Shown here piece after piece: positions 34,481-46,730 of a DNA stretch of 64,000 nucleotides. Numbering within the stretch: position 1 is the stretch's first letter; each line of letters starts with the position of its first letter. Position numbers and translations under genes: made by a program. The DNA is from Ectobius pallidus (lineage: Eukaryota > Arthropoda > Insecta > Blattodea > Ectobiidae): contig CAXKWD010000003.1 of the NCBI GenBank assembly GCA_964059195.1, forward strand, positions 17,342,606 to 17,406,605, in the 5' to 3' direction. A model generated the notes under the pieces. The model was given only the letters and a program-made list of their open reading frames with translations, ran no database searches and was not told where the DNA came from.

Positions 34481-34556
34481 CAGGGGTTTACAACTGGCGG
34501 CCCGCGAGTCCTTTAGTTTGGCACGCGAAATCCGATTAGGAAAATGTTACGTGAAA
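34481..34556 (+). mobile_element. Left end of a hAT element
   Basis: CAGGGGTTTACAACTGGCGG and CCCGCGAGTCCTTTAG match the widespread hAT start CAGGGGTTC-CAAACTGCGGCCCGCG. The rest is missing; the CTTCCTCTGCCC repeat begins just after. Confidence 0.65.
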
Positions 34557-35065
34557 CACACAACTTCCTCTGCCCAAATAATGTGTTGCCTCTTTGTATA
34601 ATATATATCTGCGACATTTTCTTCATATAAATTGGTTGGAAAACTAAAGAAGAAGGTCGTTACCACATCGCTTCGCATTCCCGAAGGATACACAACCCAA
34701 ATAAAATCTGATGTGATGCACTCACATAACTTTCCTTTCCCTTAATATGGGCAATACACCTTTCTGACTTCACATTCTGATATAGAATAAGAGGCCGCAT
34801 TGCAAAGAGCACGTATTCAGTTGTTTCAAGCTGATGCAATGCTTTATTTTTCACCAGAGAAAACTGAGTTTCTACAAACAGTGGTTGACTTATAACTACC
34901 CCTCAGAGAATTTTTGCAGAGAAACGTTATAATAAAAGTTTTGACTCAACCACCTCATGTAGATTATAACAGTTAAACAAAATCGTTAGAACCGTTTTCG
35001 AGAAAATAAAAAACGAAGTTTTATTCATGTAAAGTTGCATTAAAAGTAAAAGAGAAAGTCGTCGC
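34557..35065. repeat. CTTCCTCTGCCC repeat, partial copy
   Basis: Begins AACTTCCTCTGCCCAAATAA and carries TAGAATAAGAGGCCGCATTG, AATCGTTAGAACCGTTTTCG and GTAAAGTTGCATTAAAAGTA, all found in order in 7886-9006 but only once here. It breaks off at GTCGTCGCCGTCAC and joins another repeat. Confidence 0.7.
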
Positions 35066-35157
35066 CGTCACAAAAGCATTCTGGCACTTTGTTACATCAG
35101 TTTACCTGATTTTGTTAGTTGTAATATTACTAGCAAGTTGCATGAAACAGGGCCCTA
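35066..35157. repeat. Mosaic joint of three repeat families
   Basis: The CTTCCTCTGCCC repeat stops at about 35065. It is followed by AAAAGCATTCTGGCACTTTG and CATCAGTTTACCTGATTTTG of the AGTGCCAGAATG family. From about 35112 comes the right end of the GGGCCCTGTTTCA MITE (ATTACTAGCAAGTTGCATG, AAACAGGGCCCT). Confidence 0.7.
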
Positions 35158-35263
35158 GACATAATATTGGTTCTCAGAGTTCTTGAAATTTGAAACCCTG
35201 CTCCACGTCGTGCAATGATCCCGTCTTTTAAAATTTTGATTACTTTCTATCGCATACATTCCA

Positions 35264-35314
35264 GCTTCTTCTTCTTCTTCTTCTTCTTCTTCTTCTAATA
35301 ATAATAATAATAAT
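35264..35314. repeat. (CTT)n then (AAT)n microsatellite
   Basis: CTT units switch to ATA units, like the tract at 9343. It lies beside the hAT insertion to its right. Confidence 0.9.
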
Positions 35315-35324
35315 TAGTCATAAT

Positions 35325-35785
35325 TAGGGGGCGGATTTCTATGACCTAAAGAATAGGATATAGCGTATGCATGCATTTATGACCTAAAAAACATTAAAAT
35401 ATGACAAATAAAATTTAAAATGTGACTTTACCACTTACACATTGTGTATATTTATTTAAGTTTCATTACAGTTCATTTTATTAAAATATAATGTCAGTTA
35501 TTTAAAATATTTGTAATTTCTCAAAAACTATCATTATAATGCAAAATTTACAAAATATGATATGAAACTTCAAAATTTCTTTAATATGCACAAAAATATG
35601 ACCTAATTATGAATATTACTACTAAATATGCCACAATAGTTGAAAATTTCCTAATGATGCAGTTATATGCTCAATAAAAGCCGTTCCATTTTCTCCAGGA
35701 TGCTTGGAATCGGGTTTAAATTAGTCGGAAACCGGAAATAATGCAAAGGGGAAAAATATGACATGTCATAGAAATCCGCCTCCTA
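35325..35785 (+). mobile_element. hAT MITE, GGCGGATTTCTATGAC family, copy 1
   Basis: Ends TAGGGGGCGGATTTCTATGA and the complement of CATAGAAATCCGCCTCCTA. Flanks GTCATAAT and GTCATAGT match at seven of eight. AAATATGACC units repeat inside. Copy 2 in the opposite orientation is at 40296-40760. Confidence 0.9.
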
Positions 35786-35793
35786 GTCATAGT

Positions 35794-36686
35794 AATAAAA
35801 ATAATAATATTAATAATAATCATCATAATTATTCAGAAGTTATATCTGTTAACTGAAGTTTGCTGTTCTGCGTAAGGGGAAACTGTATATTCTGTGTATT
35901 TTGCGGCAGGGAGGCTTGCCGCCTTTATGTGGAGGCACGCGGTGTGTTGCAGGGAAGTGGTATTCGGGGGAGGATCTCGTATAAATTGATTTCTCTGACA
36001 TGACTCACTGTTGGGGTGGATGTTCTGTCTGTATGTTGGGGTGGAATTTTCCCTTTCCTGCACCATGAGACCTCATAGGTAGCCTCAAAATAAATAGCAT
36101 GATTTGCAACAGTCGAGAAAGTGGCGATTCTTTCAACTACCCCCGGGGCAATAAGGAAGTATTTCTCTTCTTTCTTCCTTGTGTTTGTTTTGGAGGAGCA
36201 GCTATTATTCTTGCCTCCTACAAGCATCGGATCGATGCTGGGAGAGAGTACACAAGAAGCACATACAAAAGACAATGTTATAAATTTGTACGGCACTTTT
36301 GTCTCAGTTCATAATAAATTCAACTCTCACTCTCTCTCGCTTCCTCTTTATTTGCCTCTAATTCTCCCTCTCCTCTCTCAAGGTTCTGCATTTACAGTTT
36401 CCACGTCGCCATTGCAAGTAGAGGAACAAACACAAGAGTCCAAATTGGAAACAACATTTATTGTAATGTGATTCCGATTATTTAATTCTGATCTCTTCTT
36501 ACTAATTTTTTGATAGTTTCAGTAATTTTTTACCTATAGAAAAGTGGTTTCCAACTACTTTTCATTTCACTAAATTAAAATATACTTAACATCTTAAAAT
36601 ATATATAGTTCTGTGCTCTTTCCGGGTACACGTATAAAAACTGTGTTCATTTCAGCTTTACCAGTTTAGTAGTTTTTGCGACAAAT
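35794..36686. other. No element recognised
   Basis: Somewhat GC-richer at 35860-36070 and pyrimidine-rich at 36320-36385. Open frames at 35925-36296 (-) and 36121-36471 (+) overlap each other on opposite strands and match nothing I know. Confidence 0.4.
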
Positions 36687-37052
36687 CTAAATAAGCAGGA
36701 ACCACTGCATTTTTACACAGTTATCTTTTATTGCTATACTGATCTGCATCCATGAGTTTCGAGGCAGGCGAGGTCTGCCTCTGGTTCTTTTTCCAGGTGG
36801 ACACAATTCCCACGCCTCTTTCGGTAGCCTTTCTTCTTCCGTTCTTCTTACATGTCCATACCAGTTTAATTGTTTATATCTTACAAAGTCTGACATACAA
36901 CTCTTGATATTAATTTCTTCTGTTGTAAGTTTTTCTTTTGTTGTAATTTTGAATGTTTTGCTGACCGTTGTATGATATCCATTTCCATTGATAACAATTT
37001 TGTCTTTAAATTTTGACGAGGCGAATGGAGGAAAAAATAAAACTTTATGCAA
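36687..37052 (-). pseudogene. LINE reverse-transcriptase C-terminal fragment
   Basis: The minus frame reads KSCMSDFVRYKQLNWYGHVR, RTEEERLPKEAWELCPPGKR and TRGRPRLPRNSWMQ. LxWYGHVRRxEExRLPK..W.P.GKRxRGRPR is the usual end of insect non-LTR polyproteins. The same family leaves a smaller fragment at 38066-38195. The 5' part with the RT core is absent. Confidence 0.88.
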
Positions 37053-37185
37053 ATAATGATTATACTACGTAGGTATACTCTTAATAATAAAAACAAGTTC
37101 AGTATAATGGCCACCAGGAAATGAATAATAGGTTTACAAATTTAACCTCATAAAATGAATAAGAAAATGGCAAAGTTTCATAATA

Positions 37186-37700
37186 GGTTTGTTCGCAAAG
37201 CAAATCCGTGACAGCTTGAGAATTTGTTGTACTGCGCATGTCCAGTCTGTAACTTACCCGTGATTTGCACTTTGCGAACGGTTACAAGAATTTGGAATCG
37301 ATAGTTTCTGCGTTTAATCGATATGATATGCAAATAAAATATATATTTCCCTTTGACATGTTATACATGCAATATACATCGACAATATAATCTATATTTT
37401 GGGAAACTTTTAATTATCTTCCATTATTCATACATATAAGTAGCCTATGTTTATAAATCTGGCTCAATGTTATAGGAGGGAGGAGTCAGGCGCGTGAAAA
37501 TAGGTTACGGCGCATGTCTCTGATAACAATTCATGCTAGAGCCTGCAAACTTTTCTTATAGTACAGAAACTGTCCGTGAGAGCTTTGCGAACAGAAGATT
37601 GAAATCAGAATCACGGATTCTCGCTTTGCGAACGCGTGTGGAGAAAGAGCGCATGCGCGAACGATTTGTTCCTGGTTTCTGACTGCTTTGCGAACAAACC
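37186..37700. mobile_element. Harbinger-like MITE with GGTTTGTTCGCAAAGC ends
   Basis: GGTTTGTTCGCAAAGCA on the left and TGCTTTGCGAACAAACC on the right are perfect complements. Flanking triplets ATA and TTA could be a worn 3-bp duplication, as PIF/Harbinger elements make. Further TTTGCGAACG and CGAACGATTTGTTCC motifs lie inside. Non-coding. Confidence 0.78.
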
Positions 37701-38065
37701 TTATGTTTGAATAGACTGTTACTGAATTAAGAAACACTTTGGTATTGCCTTGAAGATGGATCATTGCCACCTGGGGAGAAACTTTTGTAGCCAATTTAAA
37801 CACATGTAAAGCTATATTGCTAGTTTAATCATGGCTGGAATAAATACAACCATTATGAAACAGGGCAGTGGAAAACGGAATGTTTCCGTAATCGCTTGAG
37901 TCAACATGTTATGTGTAAGCTAGATTGATGGTTATTTGCTGTAATCGGGGAATTTAGAAGGATTGTAAACCCATGAATCTCACATAAATTTATGACGTAA
38001 GGAGATTCAAGCGCTGGAAATTTTAAACTGGAAACTCACCATTTTCACAAATTATAATCGATTGA

Positions 38066-38195
38066 TATTCATTTCTTCTCTTGTAACTGTATTTTTTTTT
38101 TTTTTCCGTTCTAATTTTTAATGTCTTGCAGACCGTAATATATCCATTTCCATTGATAATAATTTTGACTTAAATTTTGGCGAGGCGAATGGAGG
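38066..38195 (-). pseudogene. Small LINE fragment, same family as 36687-37052
   Basis: Shares TTCCATTGATAATAATTTTG, AAATTTTGGCGAGGCGAATG and TTGATATTCATTTCTTCT-type text with the upstream part of 36897-37030. A long T run interrupts it. No usable frame. Confidence 0.6.
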
Positions 38196-38369
38196 ATTGG
38201 AAAACGGTGGAAACCCTTTATTATCATTATCGACGAAAAAGACGTGCAGGGGGGAGGTAATAGGTTTTGTTTAAGGAGAATTGAAGACATGTCCACAAAA
38301 GTGGGCTAACCCACGTTTTTGTAAGGTGGAGAACAGTAGTGTTTCATGAATTAATGAAGCTGGAAAAAT

Positions 38370-39060
38370 TGTTAACGTGGAAAATGTCTGTCCATCCGTT
38401 CATGAGTCTGTACGCGCGATAACTCAAATACGCTTTAGACTATCGGTTTTTCATGAAACTTGGTATACGCACGTCCATGGGAAGACGCCTATTGATATTG
38501 GACCAAATCGGTTGACCGGTACTGGAGTAAAGCCCAATTTAATGCCTATTTTATGGTAATACATTAGAAAGAATTTATCAAATGCAAATTAATTCTCACG
38601 ACAACATATTGTTTTACAGTGTTCGTATACGGCTTTGGAAGTTGCAGTACAGGTAGCTTTGATAAATAACACTACCCACACATTCCTTCACATATGCTTC
38701 TCAAACTCGACCGTTAAACTGAGCGAGGTGGCCGAGACGATAACTGGGATTCGCATCCTGGGGATCCCTGGTACAATTCTGTAGCCGGCCAATTTGACTT
38801 TTTTAAATTTTTATGTGAGTATGCGACTGTCAAGATATCACAAATCTGTATAGTTCTGCTGATGCTGGACAATTTTAATCTGATTAAAAAATAAAAAATA
38901 AAAATAATAAAAACTAGACCTTTATTCTTCCGTAAGCCCTGCTCAAAGAATCGATCTGGAGGTTAACTCAGAAAAATAAAAAATAAAAAACCGAATTTTC
39001 TGCTTATAATTGCAGTTATAACTGATTAAACAAAAGCATTCTGGCACTTTCTTACATCAG
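38370..39060 (-). repeat. AGTGCCAGAATG repeat carrying a SINE
   Basis: The order GAAAATGTCTGTCC, TGAAACTTGGTATACGC, TTGACCGGTACTGGAGTAA, ACAACATATTGTTTTACAG, CATATGCTTCTCAAACT and, after the SINE, CGTAAGCCCTGC and AAGCATTCTGGCACTT matches the 61010-61506 copy reversed, which lacks the SINE and so gives the empty site. Confidence 0.85.
38713..38910 (+). mobile_element. tRNA-derived SINE (family D) inside the repeat
   Basis: Head GAGCGAGGTGGCCGAGACG (A box), weakened B box (TGGTACAATTCTG), a T/A-rich body with CACAAATCTGTATAGTTCTG and an AAAAATAATAA tail. Flanked by AAACTCGACC (38703-38712) and AAACTAGACC (38911-38920). The same site at 61140 is uninterrupted, which proves insertion. Confidence 0.9.
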
Positions 39061-40287
39061 TTTAACAAATTTAATTTTTGTTCATTTCTGTAATTCATAA
39101 GCTTTAAGCATAGGCTACATACCGGCACATAGAGATGAGATTATGGGATATGCATGTCAATTCACTTATATCCAGAAATTCTTTGGGTGCACCTTTACTA
39201 ACCATCAAGTTTACATTGTAAAAATTCATTATTCATAATTTCTTTTGGCTGTAAACACGATCGTGTAGGTTTGGCAAAATCAAAGAACATAAAAGGCACA
39301 TTAATAACCTTACTTTACATTCTTGTATCTATGTTTTTAAAATAATAACTGGGCGGAAGAAAAAGAATAGAATCAAGGACGAACTTTTTACTTAAAACTT
39401 TTTATTCCTTTCTCGCCATTGGCATTATTCTTCACAGCAGATGCTAGAACAGTTGTTCGCAGTTTACAAGTTTCTTAAACGTGAATTCCCGTGTTCTCAT
39501 TTGTTTGAAAACTTAGGTTTTATTCCCGAATGAAGTGAAAAAAAAGTTTGATTCATGTTGAGCCTTATTTGTGTAGTACAGTACCGCAATAGGGACTACC
39601 ACTTTTTTAAATTTAAACACGGAACATTTAAGAAGTAGGTCATTGTCAAAAAGTAGGCTAGCTGTGAATAATACTAATTCTTTGCATTATTTCAAATTTT
39701 AAAACATTATCATCAAACTATCTCTGCAAAATAATTTTAAAATTAAAATTGAAGAGGTGGTGGTTATATTTTGTAGAGTGTTTAACATTCTTTCAGTAAT
39801 TGATTTGTCTGTGAATAAGTACACTAATTAAATTTATTTCTGCAACTGTTTCACCAATCCGATGTAGAGTGATTTTCGCTTTATAGAGCACATGCGGACA
39901 GCAGAAACATGGTATTCCCTTCACAATCTTCGCTAGATCCTCTGGACAGCTTAAGCTTGAGCCGTAGATCCCTATTACCAAGAGACGTTTCAGCTCTAGT
40001 GCTTTACTCTACTGGCATATAGGCCTGCATTGCTTTTGTTTTCAGCTAATGGTCGTCTTCCACTCCTGCATAACTTTAGAATGGTCTTTTTAATATTATG
40101 TACTAGCAGGTGCTCCTGAGTTTATCGGCAAAATCCGGACCTCTCGTTATATTACTTATGATTATTTATTTACTTATGTAGCAATATGGAAGTGTTTGCA
40201 ATAACAGCAAATTGCTATGGTCATTGATCTGCATTTGTAGCGGTGTAGACAAATGGTATATGAAGTAAAAAAGCACAGCTCGAGTGG
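39061..40287. other. No element recognised
   Basis: AT-rich DNA; no repeat end or conserved frame seen. Confidence 0.4.
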
Positions 40288-40295
40288 GTTATTAT

Positions 40296-40760
40296 TAGGC
40301 GGCGGATTTCTGTGACATGTCATATTTTCCCTATTGGATTATCTCAGGTTTCCGACTAATTTAAACCCGATTCCAAGCATCCTGGTGGAAATGGAACGGC
40401 TTTTATTGTGCATGTAACTGCATATTTATGAAATGTTCAACTATTGTAACATATTTAGTATGAATATGCAAATTTAGGTCATATTTTTGGCATATTTGTG
40501 TGCATATTAAAGACATTTTGAAGTTTCGTATAATATTTTGTAAATTTTGCATTATAATGATACTTTTTGAGAATTTACATATATTTTAAATGATTAACAT
40601 TATATTTTAATAACATGAATTGTAATGAAACTTAAAAAATATACACAACGTGTAAGTGGAAAAATCATATTTTAAAGTTTATTGGTCATATTTTAATGTT
40701 TTTGAGGTCATAAATGAATGCATATATCCTATTTTTTAGGCCATAGAAATCCGCCCCCTA
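40296..40760 (-). mobile_element. hAT MITE, GGCGGATTTCTATGAC family, copy 2
   Basis: Flanked by a perfect 8-bp duplication GTTATTAT (40288-40295, 40761-40768). The interior (CCGATTCCAAGCATCCTGG, GGAACGGCTTTTATTGTGC, ATGAATGCATATATCCTAT) is the reverse complement of copy 1 at high identity, so the two are relatively recent. Confidence 0.93.
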
Positions 40761-40795
40761 GTTATTATTTATTGATTTATTATTTATTATGCTGA

Positions 40796-40975
40796 GAATA
40801 TAACAGACTCATTGCCCAATTACAATACTCTCGTGTACGAATTACACAAGTTTTCAATTCTAATATTATATATTTAATGTAATACTAAACAAATTTAAAC
40901 TAATAAAAAAAAAAAACACACAAGAAACGCATAAAATATGAAAATTACACAATGAAGAGAACAAATAAAAAACAT
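40796..40975. repeat. Partial copy of the 16565-17075 repeat
   Basis: AACAGACTCATTGCCCAA, AATTACACAAGTTTTCAA and ATATGAAAATTACACAATGA match in order. The inverted block of the first copy is missing. Confidence 0.6.
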
Positions 40976-40997
40976 AAGTTATGAGATGCCAGATTTG

Positions 40998-42107
40998 TAC
41001 TTTCTAAGATTACACGGTGGTCGTGAAAAATGACTGTCCGTGTGTCTGTCTTTCTGTCTGTACACCCGATAACTCGAAAACGCTTAATAAGATTTTCTTG
41101 AAACTTAGTATACACACTTATAACGTCCATAGGAAGAACTCTACTGACTTTGAACCAATATCTTCTGACCGATACCGGAGTAACGACCAATTAACGGTCA
41201 CATGCTTTTTAAGTAGCAAATCTTCACTATACTACAAAGCCGCGTGGCTAACTCACTCACTGCCTTGCTAGCGCACTTCCTCATGAGCCAGAAACTTCAA
41301 ATTCGGCAAACTTATAGTTTATAGCTTATAACCTATAGCCGACGGAAATATTCCCAAAAGTTCGTACTTTTATTTTTTTTACTCCCGAACAACATTAAGA
41401 ATGGCGAACGCAACTTTATCGTCTTTGCAGACCTTTGGAGGCTTATAGTAACTAAACGGTAAGTCGTAAAAACAGATTTCACTAGCAGTAACGGATTTTG
41501 AGAGATCTACAAGTTTGGTCCTAGGACTTCTTGTCGTATGTCCTTCGTTTATACGTTACAGCTTTAAAATTTTTTTATTGTAAGTAAGTTTTGTATTTTT
41601 TGACACGCTTATAGGATAGCTAGAATCATAAAATTTGTCAGGAATATTGGCATATCGAACTGCCATAAGCATGGAGAATTTGGTGTTTCTAGGTGCCCTA
41701 AAGTAGTAGTATAACAAACTGGATGGATAGCCGTGACGTTATTGACAACTACCATAATCTAAATCATCCAATCATTAACATCGATGTTTACCCATTTCCA
41801 CATGAGCTAGAAACTTGAGATTTGACAAACTTCTAGCTTTTAGCCTATTTGATCCAAACATATCATTTTTTATCTTTGGGAAAAAATAAAAAAACTTGGA
41901 AGGTTTTGACTGAGTATTTGTACGCTTCAGATGTTTTGCAAAAATAAATGAATATTTTTGTAATTTTTTTTTATTAACACCATGGTTTTTAAAGGAATAT
42001 TCTGGACGTGAGGAATTTGTTGTAGATTCGTTCTGTTAATATTCTAGTTATCCCACTTATTTGTTCACATATGCTGATTAACCTTTTTGGCACTTTGTTT
42101 TATCAGT
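40998..42107 (-). repeat. AGTGCCAGAATG-family variant, long form
   Basis: Shares the (TGTCTG)-type stretch, AAACGCTTAATAAGATTTTC, TACCGGAGTAACGACC and TACTACAAAGCCGCG with 26697-27115, and rejoins it at GTGAGGAATTTGTTGTAG and TATCCCACTTATTTGTTCAC. The added middle (41270-41980) contains CATGAG(C/T)(C/T)AGAAACTT twice, 540 bp apart. Confidence 0.6.
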
Positions 42108-42484
42108 TTACCTGATATTGTTTTCCTTTTAAAATGCAGCAGATTTAATAATAATAAGCGTAAACGTGGCTTGTTTGTGGACGTATAAATAGCTCCGTGT
42201 TGATGCATTTAATTACATGTGCTGAAGATATGCGGCAACTACTGTTTTTAGCGAGCATCGTTTATACATTTGTTTGGTAATCCGACCTTGGGGAAACTCC
42301 AAGGGATCTTCTGGGTTAAATGTCAAGGTAACGAATCAATGTTTCCACCAACATTTTTGTTAAATGTTTTGAAGGCGTAGGAAAAATAAAATTAAGATAC
42401 ACCATAAGTTAGAGGTTTAGTGATAAGGTGACGGGTTGAAACTACCCATAAGCACTTGAACTCGACTACGAACATCCACTGCAT

Positions 42485-42570
42485 GGGGTCGGATTGGGTA
42501 GCGCGGTCTGTATGGTGCTAGGTTTCTGTGCTGCGGGTTCAATTCCGGCGCAGGTCGATAAATATAACAG
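42485..42570 (+). mobile_element. tRNA-derived SINE (family A) head fragment
   Basis: GTCGGATTGGGTAGCGCGG (A box) and GCTGCGGGTTCAATTCCGGC (B box) match the head of 47900-48085. The body beyond the CAGGTCGA block is missing. Confidence 0.75.
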
Positions 42571-44432
42571 ACTTAGAAATGACGAAAGAATCTATTAAGA
42601 ACGTTCTTTTATGAATGTGTTATACAACTAGAATTATGAATTATGTTATAAAAATAAATCTTATTATGAGCCTGTGTATAATATCGAAGAATGAACGAAG
42701 GGGGATGTACTGTGGATATGAATGACCAGCATTTTAACCACCCAGCATCAAAGAATCAATCACGAAAATTCTCAGGTTTTATACCCGTAATCTGATTTGT
42801 CGCTTTTTTTCTTCTTCTTCGGAATACCAGTGAACGATATTACGATGTCACCTACCTCATTTAGTCTTAACCAATCGTAATTATGGCAAATTTGTTGACG
42901 ATTTTAGCTTGCATTCTTAACCATATACATAGTATTAAGCAAGGTTTTGATTTGAACTGTTAATTTATTTTTAACATTTCCTCCACTTTCTCTTTTTCAT
43001 CTCCAAGAAGTAAAATACGAAGTTTATCTTTAACAGGTTTGTGTCCGAGTAAATTTTAAGCAACAAAATTGTAAGGTTTTCTGGAAAGATGTTGAGAGGA
43101 TTAAATTACTTTCATGAGTCTGGATAGCTCTGTTATCTTTAAGAAGATAACTGAAAGGCTAGAGGCTGTACTACAATGAATTCTAGGTAAAGGCAGCTAT
43201 TCGGAAACTTGGTTGTTGTATGCATTATTTCCTGGGATAATAGGCTAACTTGTGTTTGAGAATAGAACAGACCACAGGGTTCGCTACTATCTTCACCATT
43301 GTGCTAGTCAACACTCGCATCCACGTTCACTGTAAGTTTATCTCCCGTGGCCCTACAACTCTTGGGGGACAGGTCCCCTGATCTAATTTCGTCTTACGAC
43401 TTTATAGGTCTCGGGGCTATGAAGTAAAGATACCTATTCCCATTTCCACTTTTCTTGACGAGAGCTGCAATCTTTAGCTCCTTAATTTTTCTTGAGAGGC
43501 TGAGTGCACCTATCCATATATTTAGGAAATTCCGAGATGGAAGAAATTAAGACGAAACAAGTGAAAGCCAAATTATATTGACGCTGTATTTTATAAACAC
43601 AGAAACTTGAAGTTTCTGCTTGTATTTTGACAGTGTTGAAGGAATTTAAAATATTTGAAGGATAGTGGTTTGACTTTTTAGACGAATGTTTGCTATTCTC
43701 TTTTGAAGTAAAATTTGTTGTAAACAAATGGTCTTATAAACTCTACCGCAACCAAGAATTCCATATTTGATTAGGTCAGTCGACTGTACTAGAACTAAAG
43801 GTATTGTCCATAAGGTTTTTTGTTCATATATTTATGTAATACCGGTATGTAAAAATACTTGGTTTAATTTTGAACTCTAAATTGACCTCGTATAATCATG
43901 TTGAATCACTCTGTTCAAGCCTATCAAGAGTCGTTTTTCTATTAACGCTTGTCTCAAAATCTTATTTATGCATGTCATTTTTCCTCAGTGCGTTGCTATA
44001 TTTAATTCGTATTTGGATTAGAGTTCCTCTTGTAACAAATTATTTTTATTGCAAAAGAAAACATTACGTTTTATTACGGGCGCATCTTTCAGTGCACGTT
44101 GTAAAACCTTGTTTAAAGAATTCTAACCATCGCAAATCTCTACATCTTATAATATTTATTACTTGTTAAGAACGATTGGGAAATTATAACAGTGGACGGA
44201 TTATGAATAACTACAATGCAAGGTTTAACAGAACTGTCTCTTGTCCGAGGTATTGGTAAGATTGACAAAACCGAAAAAAATTGGTTTAATTCAGTGTTTT
44301 TGAAGCTATTCAACAATTTACCTCCTAATGCTTACAGTATCAACTTTCCCAAATTTAGAAATATTTTACACATATTGCTTGCTAATATTAATATTTTTAT
44401 AATGTGAGCGAATATTTTGAACATATAATAAC

Positions 44433-44436
<4 letters not shown>
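42571..44436. other. No element recognised
   Basis: AT-rich DNA. Short frames at 43482-43727 (-) and 43870-44169 (+) resemble nothing known to me. A near-repeat of TTAGGTCAGTCGACTG palindromic text at 43775 is small. Confidence 0.4.
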
Positions 44437-44486
<50 letters not shown>

Positions 44487-44690
44487 GTTTATTTAACCTG
44501 GCAGAGTTAAGGCCTTCTCTTACAGTCAACCAGGAATTTAACTAAATTACATTATTTAGAAATACAAAATAGGTTTTTTTTCTTAATAAATTGCATCAAG
44601 TTAATGGATAGACAAATACAAATTGATAAAGAAACAGTTGCAGTGTAAATAGTAATGTCATAAACAGACTATAACATTGAATGTAGCTTA
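44437..44690 (-). mobile_element. LINE/SINE 3' tail with CCTGG hairpin, copy b, and its (TAA)n
   Basis: (TAA)n at 44437-44486 joins AGTTTATTTAACCTGGCAGA, GTTAAGGCCTTCTCTTAC and AGTCAACCAGG. Read on the minus strand this is body, hairpin, AATAAA and (TTA)n tail, as in copy a. Confidence 0.65.
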
Positions 44691-46730
44691 CATAGCAAAA
44701 GTAAAAATGTACAATGGATTGACAATGAATATTAATACCCAGTAGTGAATTTGTTAATTATGAAAGGAGAAGACATGGTCTTTAGACAGTCTTGAAGCAC
44801 GCTTTTTTATACCAAATAAATTAATTTTTCCTTACTGCAGAATGCTAATACCGACACATGAAGGCTTGTGTACTCATGTTACTCGTGTTAAAAGTAATTT
44901 TGTCGTGGTTCAGAGAAAACTAAATGAAACCTATTATAGGTAACATGCATTTTTCTATTTCGCGAGGGATTCAAATGACTTCGTTCTTTCGTGGCATATA
45001 ATTATAATCCACGTATTAAGGCTTTCTTGGAACTTAATATGCCTATTAAAACTTCATTAGCAGAGTATTTAATTTACTCTGTAATAGCGAAACTATGCTT
45101 AAGTTAATGACGGCTACAGCAATGTGAAGCAGCCAGTAACGATTTACGACATGTGACGTAGTGTACTGGGTTATTTTATTGAACAGGTGAGCATAGATAC
45201 CCTCCGAGGTTGTGTGGCTTACACTAAGATTGATGACATCCAGCGAAGTTACTTCTTTGGAAGGATATTATTTTCCCTAATCCATTACTTCTGCGTACTG
45301 AATGAAAGGGATGAATTACGATAGTTAAAATTCTGACTTACCAGAGCGATTTTTCATTGTATTTTAAAGTGAAAGTGAACTGCACTGGTAGTAAAATCAG
45401 GTATGTGATAGTTCTGCTTCATGCCGCTAAGCCCGAGAATACAACGAACTTCATACTGGAGACCAGGCATCTTACAAATATATACATAGGCCTACCTTTA
45501 TTCTATTAATCTTAGTTTATCTCAAAATGTATTATTTTTCTTCTCGTAGAATTATCAATACCCTTAAATAATATTCAATAGCTTAAATAAATATTAAATA
45601 TAATTATATTTAAATATTAATAAATAATATTTCTTGCCATTAGCCTATATTTTAAATAATATTTCTTGTCATAATTATTTCGAGACCTAGAAATTTAGTT
45701 TATTGTGTACACTTTTTAAAGTAATTATATATTTTTCAACATAATAGATTTTAACCTACTAGGCCTACATTTTAACTTGTTTTATTTTTACAAGGTATTG
45801 GTTTTAATTAAAGTACACTATTTATTTGAAGTATTCTGTTGTTCATTTCTCATAAAAACCTAGGCGCTAATATATCTAGCTACAATTTAGACTGTTTGAG
45901 GGAATGTGGCACAAATTGATTGCATTATTATCAAAAGCCATATGTTATAAACCCTTTCAAATGGCAGTAGTTTGACAATGCGCATCTTTTCTGAGCAGGT
46001 TCAGGAAGAAAAAATCGTAATGTACAAAAACTGAAGTGAAGTTGACGTATGTGTGAAGCCAGTAAGTATTCATTAATTACCCCCATATTATGAATGAAAT
46101 ACAGTACATTCAATGAAGTTCATATATGGAAATGGATTCAGGAAGTCGAGGTTCAGAAAGAGAAAGTAACTTAGGGTTTGCTTGAAAACCACAGTATGTA
46201 AACTCTTTTACTTCAACATGCTTTGTTAATTCTTTTTTTTAGTTTTGCACAATTGACAAAGTAAGCAAGACTTCAAAGGCTTTTACAAGCGGAGTTGAAA
46301 ATGAGAATCTCCGTTTATGAGCATACCAGAGCTGAGAACAATAAATCATAATCAGCGTATTCTTGTTTGTTGTTGCCCGTAAAAGGCAGAATGTAGTTAT
46401 CTCATTTCCTGCCACGTACAGCTATGTAATTAGGTTACGACTTACTCGTATTTAATTATTCTGTAACCAAAATGGGAAAGTGTCGTAACAGACTGCGTGC
46501 CTTATATTCTTAAGGTGCCTTGTTCTGTTTCTTGGTCACGAACTCTGCTTTAGAACATAGCAATGTGAGAATTTAGATCACAGCGTTCGTTGTTTTTAAT
46601 ACCTTACCGATACGGGTTCTGGTCCTTACCTTATATTACGCTTAATATCTGGTTCACCATAAACTAACTCGGAGTTAAAACTATTCCCAGAAGGTTATCC
46701 CTGAAGTAACGCACGGTAAAATTAAGTGCC
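44691..46730. other. No element recognised
   Basis: AT-rich DNA with AAATAATATT-rich stretches at 45530-45670. No repeat end or conserved frame seen. Confidence 0.4.

Noticed and set aside
36121..36471. 116-codon plus frame as a gene
   Set aside because: Leucine/serine-rich from a pyrimidine tract, overlapped by an equally long minus frame, no known motif.
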